64,000 nucleotides of DNA from CAYUNT01 sp964446285 (GTDB lineage: Bacteria; Sumerlaeota; Sumerlaeia; SLMS01; CAYUNT01), in contig CAYUNT010000003.1 of the NCBI GenBank assembly GCA_964446285.1, forward strand, positions 1-64,000, written 5' to 3'. Shown here in pieces: positions 27,403-35,217 of the stretch (position 1 is the first letter of the stretch; the number at the start of each line of letters is the position of its first letter). The position numbers were made by a program, and so were the translations under genes. Below the pieces are notes generated by a model that had not been told where the DNA came from, searched no databases, and was given only the letters and a program-made list of their open reading frames with translations.

Positions 27403-28587
27403 CTACGCGATTCCAATCGACTTGTGGCGGGCCAGAATCTCGTCCGCGAGGTGATCCAAGTGCCCGAAATCGGGATTCTGCGGCGCGCCCTTCACCATGA
27501 CGGGCGGGATGACTTCCGCCTGCAATTGCCCGAGCGCGCCGGTCAGCTGTTCGACCGCCTTGCCGCCCCATCCAAACGAGGCAAGCACGGAGATGAATCG
27601 AGTTTTGGGCTTCAGCGCGTTGGCAAGGATGGCCGCATAGAGCGCCAGCGGATGCGCTCCTGTCAATACGGTCGGCGAGGCCACAACCACCGTGGCGGCG
27701 TCCACGAGCGCCATCGCGAGCCGTCCCGCATCCGCGCCCGTGAGTTCGAAAGGTTTCACGGTGATGCCGCGTTTCATCAGGGCGCTGGTGAACGCGCCAA
27801 CCATGCGGGCGGTGCTGCCATGCATGGACACGTAAGGGAGCGCGACTTCGTTGCGCACAGTGTCCGACGCCCAATCGCGATAAGCGCCGATAATGTGTTC
27901 GGGCGCGCGGTGCAGGGGGCCGTGGCTTGGGGCGGCAATCGCCACGGGAATCGACTCCAGCTTTTCAAGATTGCGCTGAATCTGTTTGCGAAAGGGCATC
28001 ATGATTTCCGCATAGTAGCGTTTTGCGGGTTCATAAACTGCGGAAAAATCGTCGGCGTAGAGGTCTGTGGTCGCCAGGTGCGAACCGAGAAAATCGCACG
28101 AGAAAAGCACGCGGTCCTCGCGCAGATAGGTGAACATCGTCTCGGGCCAGTGAACCCAGGGCGCAAAGATGAATTCGAGCGATTTTCCGCCTAGATCGAG
28201 CGTTTCGCGGTCCTGAATCACTTGAATCCGTTCGGGCGCGACGCCGAGCAGAATCTGAAGTTGCTCCTTGCACTTGGCGTTTGTGACGGCGGTGGCCATT
28301 GGGTAGCGGGCAAGAACGTCTGGCAGCGAACCGGAATGATCCTGCTCAGCGTGGTTCATGACGACATAATCCAGGCGATCGACGCCCGCCGCGGCAAGGT
28401 TGTCGAAAAGCGTCGTTTTGCACTCCGGCTCGACGGTGTCGATGAGCGCCGTTTTCTGCGCCCCGCGAACGAGATACGCATTGTAGCTGGTGCCTTCGGG
28501 CGTCGGGATGAGCGCATCGAACAAACGGCGTCCGAAGTCGATGGCGCCAACCCATTTCACGCCTGGCACGATTTCCCGCGCGATCAT
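27403..28587 (-). CDS. Flavodiiron protein (A-type flavoprotein)
   Basis: 394 residues from the ATG at 28587, supported by AGGGGGA seven to eight bases upstream. The N-terminal metallo-beta-lactamase-like domain holds the diiron ligands in HAEQDHSGS (H-x-E-x-D-H), WVHWPETM, FSCDFLGSH and PSHGPLH. The C-terminal flavodoxin domain (after residue 250) has YVSMHGSTARMVGAF for FMN and SPTVLTGAHPL. Such proteins reduce O2 to water or NO to N2O in the cytosol and protect anaerobes and microaerobes. No fused rubredoxin domain is present, and no rubredoxin gene is adjacent, so the electron donor is unknown. Confidence 0.93.
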   Translation of the reverse strand: MIAREIVPGVKWVGAIDFGRRLFDALIPTPEGTSYNAYLVRGAQKTALIDTVEPECKTTLFDNLAAAGVDRLDYVVMNHAEQDHSGSLPDVLARYPMATAVTNAKCKEQLQILLGVAPERIQVIQDRETLDLGGKSLEFIFAPWVHWPETMFTYLREDRVLFSCDFLGSHLATTDLYADDFSAVYEPAKRYYAEIMMPFRKQIQRNLEKLESIPVAIAAPSHGPLHRAPEHIIGAYRDWASDTVRNEVALPYVSMHGSTARMVGAFTSALMKRGITVKPFELTGADAGRLAMALVDAATVVVASPTVLTGAHPLALYAAILANALKPKTRFISVLASFGWGGKAVEQLTGALGQLQAEVIPPVMVKGAPQNPDFGHLDHLADEILARHKSIGIA

Positions 28588-28742
28588 GGCATGTTCCCCC
28601 TGCGTTGTGCGAGTTGCGATAGATAAGAACGCCCGAATGAGCGGGATAAAACGCCGCGCCCCGCCTCTTTCGGCATGGACATGGTGGAAAGAGCGCGCGG
28701 CGGCGTCAATCCCTTGCATGGGCGCGCGGGACAAGGAAAAGA

Positions 28743-28886
28743 CGCGAGTGCGGAGCCTCGCGATCCCAGCGTGCGATCCCAGCGTGCGATCTCAGCGTGC
28801 GATCCCAGCGCGGCCCAATGCGGAGCCTAGCGATCCCAATACGTCCGGCGTGGCAGGCACTGGGATCGCGAGGCTCCGCACTCGCG
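28743..28886. repeat. 27-bp perfect inverted repeat with 13-bp tandem units
   Basis: The arms 28743-28769 and 28860-28886 are exact reverse complements over 27 bp. Inside, four tandem 13-bp units of GCGATCCCAGCGT run from 28760 to 28811; the third and fourth each carry one change. The remaining loop contains another partial CGGAGCCTAGCGATCCCA copy. It lies in the divergent region between the flavodiiron gene and ndk. Confidence 0.95.
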
Positions 28887-29060
28887 ACTGGAATGCCTTG
28901 TTGTGCGAAAAGGCGTCTGGAAGAATGAAAATGTGCGTGGCCGAAACGAAAAAGGCGGTTGCGCGCGCCGCCGCGCCTTGGGATTGTGCCATCCGTTTGA
29001 TTGCCAGGGCGCGCTGGCGAAAGGGCATTGGCCATCCCACCATTGGCTTATCCAAAAATT

Positions 29061-29113
29061 CTGGTGGCTTGGACGTCTCGTCCAAGAATCTCTTCCGAGT
29101 TTTTGGACAAGTT
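29061..29113 (+). repeat. Dispersed hairpin element, short copy
   Basis: CTTGGACG-TCT-CGTCCAAG (29068-29086) is a perfect 8-bp stem with a triloop, preceded by CTGGTGG. It is followed by a degenerate copy of the TTTTT...GACAAGTTT end. It ends 33 nt before ndk. Confidence 0.75.
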
Positions 29114-29146
29114 TATAATCCCCAAAAAATCAGGATGTATTGAGAT

Positions 29147-29650
29147 ATGGAGCGAACGCTGGTTTTAGTGAAACCCGACGGTGTGCGCAGGGGTCTTGCG
29201 GGCGAAATTCTGGCGCGGCTTGAACGGGCCGGATTGAAAATTGTCGCGATGAAGATGGTGCGCGCGACGCGGCCCCAGGCGGAAAAGCATTATACCTACG
29301 AGGATATTGCTGTGCGCCACGGCGAAGCGGTGCGCAACCAACTGCTCGATTACATCACGGCGGGACCGGTTGTGGCGGCGGTGTTCGAGGGCGATGCGTG
29401 CATCGAGGTGGTGCGCAAACTGGCGGGCGCGACGGAACCTCGCAAGGCTGCGCCCGGGACGATCCGCGGCGATTACTGCCACCACACTTTTGCGCTCGGC
29501 AATGCGGCGGGGAAGCCGGTCCACAATGTGATCCACGCCTCGGCGACCGTCGAAGACGCGGCGCGCGAAATTCCGATTTGGTTTGATGATGCGGAATTTC
29601 AAGCCTACAAGCGCTCGGACGAAACGGAGCACCAGCTGGAGAAAAGCTAA
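29147..29650 (+). CDS. ndk: Nucleoside diphosphate kinase
   Basis: 167 residues, longer than the usual 140 because of extra C-terminal and internal residues. It moves the gamma-phosphate between nucleoside di- and triphosphates through a phospho-histidine. LVLVKPDGVRRGLAGEI is the N-terminal signature, GPVVAAVFEGDACI and PGTIRGDYC are the nucleotide-binding parts, and NVIHASATVEDA holds catalytic His130. Between His130 and the Glu two residues after the usual Ser, the sequence departs slightly from the common HGSDS form. It is a plus-strand exception on this side of the putative origin. Confidence 0.96.
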   Translation: MERTLVLVKPDGVRRGLAGEILARLERAGLKIVAMKMVRATRPQAEKHYTYEDIAVRHGEAVRNQLLDYITAGPVVAAVFEGDACIEVVRKLAGATEPRKAAPGTIRGDYCHHTFALGNAAGKPVHNVIHASATVEDAAREIPIWFDDAEFQAYKRSDETEHQLEKS

Positions 29651-29663
29651 AAAAAGCATCTTG

Positions 29664-29745
29664 CCACAAAGGCACGAAGTCGCAAGGGAAAGAGAATTTC
29701 CTGCGAAGCAGGAAGCATAGGCTTTGTGTCTTTATGCCTTTGTGG
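29664..29745. repeat. Composite palindrome, CACAAAG ends with inner hairpin
   Basis: The outer arms CCACAAAGGC (29664-29673) and GCCTTTGTGG (29736-29745) are perfect reverse complements. Inside lies TTCCTGC-GAA-GCAGGAA (29698-29714), a perfect 7-bp stem with a triloop. It occupies the convergent gap between ndk and hypD and could act as a bidirectional terminator. Confidence 0.85.
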
Positions 29746-29751
29746 TTGTTG

Positions 29752-30849
29752 TTATTCTTTAGTTTTGGCGGCGCGGTATCGGTAATAGGCGGCGCACGCG
29801 CCTTCGCTCGATACCATTGGCGCGCCAAGCGGGCGGTCGGGCGTGCAGCGCGTCCCAAAGGCGGGGCATTCGTGCGGCTTCATCAAGCCGCGCAACACCG
29901 CGCCCGCCTTGCATTCGGGCGATTCCGCCGCGCCGCGCTCGACAAGGCCAAACCGCCTTTCGGCATCGTGCGCGGCGTATTCATCGCGCAGCGCCAGACC
30001 GCTCGCCGGGATGACTCCGATCCCGCGCCAGGCGCGATCTGTGGGGCGAAACACCTCGGCGATCAGGCGGCGCGCCTCGGGATTGCCCTCGCGGCGCACC
30101 GAGCGGCTGTATTGATTTTCAACTTCCGCGCGGCCCGACTCGAGCTGCTCGACCGTCATTGCGATCCCCTGCAAAATATCGACCGGCTCGAACCCGGTGA
30201 CGACGATTGGAACGCGGTAGCGCGCGGCGAGAGGCTCGTATTCTGTCCAGCCCATCACGGTGCAAACGTGTCCGGCGGCGAGGAATCCCTGCACGCGGTT
30301 CTCGGGCGAGGAGAGAATCGCCTCCATCGCCGGGGGAACAAGGACGTGCGAAACGAGCAGAAAGAAATTCCTGAGTCCGCGATGATGGGCTTGGCGCACG
30401 GCCATGGCGTTGGCGGGAGCGGTCGTTTCGAACCCGACGGCGAAGAAAACCACGTCGCGGTCGGGATTTTCGGCGGCGATGCGCACGGCGTCGAGGGGCG
30501 AATAGACCATGCGCACGCCGCCGCCCGCCGCCTTGACAGAAAGCAGATCGCGCGCGCTTCCGGGCACGCGCATCATGTCGCCGAACGAGCAAAAAATCAC
30601 GCCCGGGCGCGAGGCGATCTCGACAGCCTTGTCAATCAACTCGATGGGCGTGACGCATACCGGGCACCCAGGGCCGTGAACGAGCGTCAGGCTGGGCGGT
30701 AGAAGCTCGTCGATGCCATAACGGAGGATTGCGTGCGTCTGCCCGCCGCAGATTTCCATGATCGTCCACGGGCGGGTAATGCGCCGGGCGATGGCGGCCG
30801 CATAACGCCGCGCGGATTGCGCATCGCGATATTCGTCGAGGTATTTCAT
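29752..30849 (-). CDS. hypD: Hydrogenase maturation protein HypD
   Basis: 365 residues. HypD carries a 4Fe-4S cluster and, with HypC, assembles the Fe(CN)2CO unit of NiFe hydrogenase. Conserved motifs are [68 protein letters not shown] and the C-terminal KPHECPAFG. No hypA, B, C, E or F and no hydrogenase subunit lies in the window. The start is preceded by repeat DNA and no ribosome-binding site is obvious. Confidence 0.96.
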   Translation of the reverse strand: MKYLDEYRDAQSARRYAAAIARRITRPWTIMEICGGQTHAILRYGIDELLPPSLTLVHGPGCPVCVTPIELIDKAVEIASRPGVIFCSFGDMMRVPGSARDLLSVKAAGGGVRMVYSPLDAVRIAAENPDRDVVFFAVGFETTAPANAMAVRQAHHRGLRNFFLLVSHVLVPPAMEAILSSPENRVQGFLAAGHVCTVMGWTEYEPLAARYRVPIVVTGFEPVDILQGIAMTVEQLESGRAEVENQYSRSVRREGNPEARRLIAEVFRPTDRAWRGIGVIPASGLALRDEYAAHDAERRFGLVERGAAESPECKAGAVLRGLMKPHECPAFGTRCTPDRPLGAPMVSSEGACAAYYRYRAAKTKE

Positions 30850-30850
30850 A

Positions 30851-31026
30851 AGAAAGTGATCAGTGGACAGTGGGCAGAGAAGAGTTGTGAGTTGTGGGTT
30901 GTGGGTTGTGGGTTGTGAGTGAAGAAGTGGGCAGTGGTCAGTGGGCTGAGATGAGGCTTGTGGGGTGTGGGTTGTGAGTTGTGAGTTGTGGGTTGGAGTC
31001 CCATTCGTCCCATAGGTCTCATTGGT
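30851..31026. repeat. 7-bp and 9-bp repeat block
   Basis: CAGTGGACAGTGGGCAG units lead into several GTTGTGG/GTTGTGAG heptamers, a second CAGTGGTCAGTGGG segment, more GTTGTG units, and finally nonamers GTCCCATTC/GTCCCATAG/GTCTCATTG. It fills the gap between the solute-binding lipoprotein gene and hypD. Confidence 0.85.
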
Positions 31027-31029
31027 TAT

Positions 31030-32208
31030 TTACTTCACAAAATTGGCGTCGAGCCACTGGGCGCTTGGGCCGAGCGCCTCGCGCACCTTTTCCCAATCCA
31101 CCTCCAGCGCGGGAGTAGATGCAACAGTTTCCCAACCTGCGGGCGGTTTGAGTCCGGGACGCAGAGGGAATTGCGCCGAACGCCCGCCCGCCAGCGTCTG
31201 CTCCACCTCGGCGGAAAGTAAAAAGTCAATCAAGCGGCGTCCAGCCTCGGGATTTGGGCCGTTGCGAATCAGGCAAACAGTGTTGGGAAGCAGAAGGAGC
31301 CGCCCGGAGGATGCCGCCGCGCTCTCCGCCGATTGCGAAGCGCGGTCCGCCGCCGCCGCGGGTGCAACTTCGGAGAGGAGCATCGGAGCGACGCCCACCG
31401 GATGCTTGTCCATCAATGCGCCCTGCGCATCGTCCGTGTCGGTCAGCCCCCACGGGATTTCACCCCAGGCCACGCGGTCGCGGACGGTGGCGTTGCTCGC
31501 GAGAACCTGAACGCTGTTGGCGCGCAATTTCTCAAATAAATCCTTGGTTATTTCCGGCCCCCACATCGCCCAAAGCACGGCGGCGTGCGTCGATGTGGTG
31601 CCAAATAGCGGATTGGCAATGGCGCAGCGCCCGCGCCATTTCGGATCGGCGAGGTCTTCCATGCGCCGCGGCACATCGGCTTCTTTAATGAGGTTTTTGT
31701 TGTAGATTACGACTCGCGCGCGCGCCGCGAATCCGGTCCAGTGGCCTTCGGGATCGCGCATCGACGCGGGGAAGGCCGCCGCCTCGGGCGATTGATATGG
31801 CGCGGTGACGCCGCGGCTTTTCAATAGCAGCGTGCGGACGATTTCGTTGTTCCAAAAGACATCGCAGCGCGGACGCGGCGCTTCGGCGAGAAGGCGGTTC
31901 ATCAGGCCGACGGTTTTCGCCGCTTCGGTGTCATAGACGGCGCGGACGCGGATGCCCGTGCGTTCCTCGAATTGCTTGAGGATCGGCTCGCTAAAAATCT
32001 GATCGAGCGCCGCATACACCACCACTTCGCCCGCAGCGGTGTTTTGCGATTTCGCGGCTTTTGCGTTTTCAGTTTTTTCGCCGGAATTTCCGCATCCCGC
32101 CACCAGAAACAGCGAGGCGGCCAGGAACGAAAACAGGAAAGCGCGTAAAAGCCCATTCCTGGACAAAAAATTTTGGAATCGGAGAAAAGATAATGGCTCA
32201 TCGCGCAT
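31030..32208 (-). CDS. Lipoprotein, Fe(III)-type ABC solute-binding protein
   Basis: 392 residues from the ATG at 32208, which has GAGGTG seven bases upstream; the longer frame starts inside a repeat element. Lipobox LFLVAGC. The binding fold reads VVVYAALDQIFSEPILKQFE, IRVRAVYDTEAAKT, CDVFWNNEIVRTL, RARVVIYNKN and WRGRCAIANPLFGTTSTH, as in FbpA/FutA-type iron-binding proteins, though phosphonate- and thiamine-type relatives share parts. No permease or ATPase is adjacent. It probably delivers a substrate from the periplasm to a transporter encoded elsewhere. Confidence 0.85.
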   Translation of the reverse strand: MRDEPLSFLRFQNFLSRNGLLRAFLFSFLAASLFLVAGCGNSGEKTENAKAAKSQNTAAGEVVVYAALDQIFSEPILKQFEERTGIRVRAVYDTEAAKTVGLMNRLLAEAPRPRCDVFWNNEIVRTLLLKSRGVTAPYQSPEAAAFPASMRDPEGHWTGFAARARVVIYNKNLIKEADVPRRMEDLADPKWRGRCAIANPLFGTTSTHAAVLWAMWGPEITKDLFEKLRANSVQVLASNATVRDRVAWGEIPWGLTDTDDAQGALMDKHPVGVAPMLLSEVAPAAAADRASQSAESAAASSGRLLLLPNTVCLIRNGPNPEAGRRLIDFLLSAEVEQTLAGGRSAQFPLRPGLKPPAGWETVASTPALEVDWEKVREALGPSAQWLDANFVK

Positions 32209-32244
32209 GGCAAAGCACCTCGCTAGGCAAACAAGGCGGAAAAT

Positions 32245-32274
32245 AATCTTGGACGGGACGTCCATGCCACCTGC
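32245..32274 (-). repeat. Dispersed hairpin element, short copy
   Basis: Read on the minus strand it is GGTGGCATGGACGTCCCGTC then CAAG, a fragment of the same family as at 29061, 34064 and 52562. The reading frame of the downstream lipoprotein runs into it. Confidence 0.65.
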
Positions 32275-32329
32275 AATTTCCGGCCTCAGGTTTTGGGGCG
32301 CCAGCGGATTGAGCCGCGGGCGTTCCCTT

Positions 32330-33850
32330 TTATTTTGGCGCCGGACCCCAGGCGGGCTGGGTGTTGTTTCCGCCTGTGGTCAATTGCTGCTGATTGGATC
32401 CGTCATCGAGCATCATATAAATCTGCCACGAGCCGGCGCGGTTCGAGGAGAACATGATGTGGCGTCCGTCGGGCGCCCAGGAAGGCGCTTCGTTGTCGCC
32501 CTGATTCATTGTCAGGCGGCGGTAAGAGTTTGGATCGCCGCTTGCGCTGCAGGTGAAGATGTCAAACCGCCCCTGAATGCGCGAGACAAACGCGAGGCGG
32601 TCGCCGCCGGGCGCCCAGGCGGGCGCGTCGTTCCATGAGCCTCGCTGAGTAAGCCGCCGGGCGCCCGAACCGCTCGAATCCATAATGAAAATCTGCGGGC
32701 TGCCGGTTTCGCGATCCGAAACGAACGCGATTCGCGAGCCTTCAGGCGACCACGCAGGCGAACTCTCGATGGTGCGCGTTGTGGTGAGGCGCTTGAGTCC
32801 GCTGCCATCGCGTCCGCAGGTGTAGAGCTCAGAGTTGCCGTCTTTTGAAAGCACCATGACGATGCGCTGGAGCGTTTCGGACCAATCGGGAAGCGTGTTG
32901 AGGCCGGAGTATCGCGCGATGGGCCAGAGGCGCAAATCATCGAGCCGGATGCCGTAAAGATCGGGATTATATTGGTGGTATGTGGTGAAATAGATTTCCT
33001 TCCCGGCGGCGCCCCAGCAGGGTGCGGCGCACAGGCGGCCAAATCGCGTTAGGGTGGGCTGGTTTTGTCCGAAGCCGTCATAATCCATGACGGCAAGTTC
33101 CTTTACGCCACGCGAGGAGCGTTCGGTGATGTAAGCGATGCGAGTCTGGCAAATTCCCGGCGTGATGCCCTTGATGTAGCGGATCACTTCGTCGCTGATC
33201 TGGTGGGCCAGCGCGCGATACTCTTTCATCGAGCCGCGGAATTGCTTGCCAAACACACGCTGCTGCGAACGCACATCAAAAAGCATGGTATCCACAGTGA
33301 ATGTGTCGGCCCCGCCAGCGGGTTTGCACGATCCCATCAGGTAATGCTCGGCTCCAAGGGCGGACCAGGCCTCCCAATGTATTTTGTCGCCTTCAACGTC
33401 GGCGCGGTTGAGTCCGTTCACCTTGAGCGAGTCGGGAAGCGTGAAATACCCCGAGAGTTCAAGGTCGCGTCGGATGATGCGCGGAATGGATTCGTATTCG
33501 AGCGCAAGGCCGCCTTCGACGTTGAAAAACGGCACGGCGATGCAACTTTTTGAATAGAGTGAAACGGGGCGGACAACGCCTAGGTCTGCCGCCGTGGATG
33601 GCGCCGGCGGCGCAGATGGCGCGGATGCGGCGGCTTTGGAAGAAGCTGAGGAAGCTGCGGGAGAAGAAGGAGAGGCGGTCGTGGGAGCCGGGCTGGCGGA
33701 TTTATTGGTCAGCGTTTTCAACGGCTGCGGCGCGGCGGGCACGGCCGCAGCTGCCGCCATGCACAGGGCCATGCACAAAAATATAGGCAGCAACATAAAA
33801 TTGTGCCGCGGCGGAGCGCCCGCGCGGGCAGATTCCCGCGCGCGGAGCAT
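32330..33850 (-). CDS. tolB: TolB-like periplasmic beta-propeller protein
   Basis: About 506 residues. The start at 33850 is tentative; a shorter start at 33796 leaves the signal peptide intact. A signal sequence (LLPIFLCMALCMAAAAAV) is followed by an Ala/Ser/Pro-rich tether. The N-terminal TolB domain has CIAVPFFNVEG, ISDEVIRYIKGI and GICQTRIAYITE. The propeller has repeated SPAWSPEGSRIAFVSDR, APAWAPGGDRLAFVSRI and APSWAPDGRHIMFSSNR blades. In the Tol-Pal system TolB links Pal and the inner-membrane complex during constriction. tolA, tolQ, tolR and pal are not in the window, so other exported TolB-type roles are possible. Confidence 0.85.
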   Translation of the reverse strand: MLRARESARAGAPPRHNFMLLPIFLCMALCMAAAAAVPAAPQPLKTLTNKSASPAPTTASPSSPAASSASSKAAASAPSAPPAPSTAADLGVVRPVSLYSKSCIAVPFFNVEGGLALEYESIPRIIRRDLELSGYFTLPDSLKVNGLNRADVEGDKIHWEAWSALGAEHYLMGSCKPAGGADTFTVDTMLFDVRSQQRVFGKQFRGSMKEYRALAHQISDEVIRYIKGITPGICQTRIAYITERSSRGVKELAVMDYDGFGQNQPTLTRFGRLCAAPCWGAAGKEIYFTTYHQYNPDLYGIRLDDLRLWPIARYSGLNTLPDWSETLQRIVMVLSKDGNSELYTCGRDGSGLKRLTTTRTIESSPAWSPEGSRIAFVSDRETGSPQIFIMDSSGSGARRLTQRGSWNDAPAWAPGGDRLAFVSRIQGRFDIFTCSASGDPNSYRRLTMNQGDNEAPSWAPDGRHIMFSSNRAGSWQIYMMLDDGSNQQQLTTGGNNTQPAWGPAPK

Positions 33851-34063
33851 GGTGCAATTCTGGGGTTGGATGTCAGAATAATCGTCTGCATTCCGCAGGG
33901 TTTCACAGTTCAACCGATTCACGAGAGCAATCCTCCAGAAGAATGCAATGGGCCTGGATAGAACGAAACGCCGCATCGGCATTTCGCAGGCGCCGAGCCG
34001 TTTGCATCGCGCCGCAGCCTACAACGGCAATACGAATTTTCTGATCCGAAAAACTTGCCCAGG

Positions 34064-34162
34064 AGCAGTTCAAAGTTACGGGTGGCATGTGCATCTTTCC
34101 CGTGATTTCAGTGCCTTGGGCGTCTCGCCCCAAGATTTTTCCTGCACTTTGAACAGTTCCTG
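34064..34162 (+). repeat. ~100-bp dispersed hairpin element, copy 2
   Basis: It matches the 18285 copy in opposite orientation. It has stem CTTGGGCG-TCT-CGCCCCAAG (34116-34135, one bulged C) and the end TTTTTCCTGCACTTTGAACA then GTTCCTG. It sits at the edge of the AT-rich origin-like region. Confidence 0.85.
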
Positions 34163-34439
34163 AAAACTTGCCCCCATCGCGAAAGAATGGCATATTCTTC
34201 AGTGGCCGGAATTGAATAAACAGGAATATACAACCTTATTACGTTATGCATCCGCTCATGCAATATGCTTTATTTTCATGGCGCGTGAAAAGTGTCCCTC
34301 TTGTGTTCTTTTTGCTGGTGGCGCTGGCAGTTCGAGCCGAGAATTCCATGCAAGTATAAAGAGAAATCCAAATATCTGCCGGAATTTATGTGTGCGCAAT
34401 CCTTTGGATATGAATTATCGCGGATTGCAGGCGGAGTTG

Positions 34440-34730
34440 AGCCTGTGGATAATCTGTGAATAACCTGTGGATATCTTGTGATCGCACTGTGGAATTTTTG
34501 GGGATAACTTTCGCGCGGAGATTCCATGTTGTTCGGGCAAAAGCTTGCTTTCGCTTGCTGGAGCCGCGAAATGGACGTGAAATAAGCGTCGATTATGCAA
34601 TTCGCTCGTCTTGTGGAAAACTTTGGAAAGAAATACAAGAGATTGACGTTCGCTTTGTGTTCGTTTTTCAGAATATTTATGTTTCTTAACACTTTATATA
34701 TACAGCGTCAAGGCTATTTGTCCACAATAT
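34440..34730. other. Candidate replication origin (oriC)
   Basis: This stretch is gene-free and much AT-richer than its surroundings; bases 34681-34740 hold only 18 G+C of 60. It contains the phased DnaA-box array at 34444-34507, outlying boxes TGTGGAAAA (34612-34620) and TTGTCCACA (34718-34726), and an AT-rich tract (34667-34705, including TTTATATATAC) that could be the unwinding element. Coding-strand bias reverses here: genes to the left are mainly on the minus strand and genes to the right mainly on the plus strand, as around a bidirectional origin. dnaA, rpmH and rnpA are not nearby, which is common in several phyla. Confidence 0.75.
34444..34507 (+). promoter_or_regulatory. Six DnaA-box-like nonamers at 11-bp spacing
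   Basis: Nonamers start at 34444 (TGTGGATAA, perfect consensus in the TTATCCACA reverse sense), 34455 (TGTGAATAA), 34466 (TGTGGATAT), 34477 (TGTGATCGC, poor), 34488 (TGTGGAATT) and 34499 (TGGGGATAA). The spacing is exactly 11 bp throughout, about one helical turn, so bound DnaA would face one side of the helix. Confidence 0.8.
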
Positions 34731-35217
34731 GTAGTATTTATATGCAGGAATGTTCATGCATTTTTCTCCAAAATTAGGGTTGCAGATGTAGGGCCTTCTC
34801 GATAGGCTCTCTTTTGCTTTTGCGCTGGTAGAGACGTTTGTCCCAGCGCTTTTCCTGCTGTGAGATTAATTGCACAAGGTTAACGATATAAACCACAGGG
34901 ATAGGGACAAGGATTGATTCGAGGGGCTGGTATTCTATTGCCTGTGATCTGAATATCCAGATTTCCCTGACGTGTTCGTTCGTTTTTCCTGAGATAATTA
35001 TAGTCCGCTTTCCCTGATATGTTTTGCCTGCAGAATAGGCGCCAGGTTGGCGCGAAGCCGCCTCAAGCGCCTGCAACATAAGATAAATCAGTCTTCCGGA
35101 CGTCCGGGGTGGGTCAAGTTTCCTGGCCCTCAGCAGAACCGTTCCCATTCATTTTCTCCAGCTGCTGTTCCCGCGTCCCAGCTCCCGGCCCACACCTGTC
35201 CAAGGAGGTCCGTTCCC

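Noticed and set aside
27074..27874. N-terminal extension of the secreted protein at 26039
   Set aside because: The extension runs through the GCGATCCCAG repeat and antisense to the flavodiiron gene; a signal peptide begins cleanly at 27073.
28760..28811. Possible CRISPR array
   Set aside because: The 13-bp units are directly abutting with no unique spacers, and no cas gene is present.
34064..34162. Insertion sequence at the origin edge
   Set aside because: The element is about 100 bp, has no transposase and no evident target duplication; treated as a dispersed repeat.
34774..35148. Possible small minus-strand gene between the origin-like region and nrdJ
   Set aside because: No ribosome-binding site, no recognised domain and overlap with the nrdJ leader; composition alone does not separate it from chance.
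35047..35217. N-terminal extension of nrdJ
   Set aside because: The ATG at 35218 has AAGGAGGT at ideal spacing, and the extension has no homology-like features.
34800..35217. Cobalamin riboswitch upstream of nrdJ
   Set aside because: I looked for a B12-box-like core and paired stems ahead of nrdJ and saw none; the leader is mostly GC-rich coding-like sequence.
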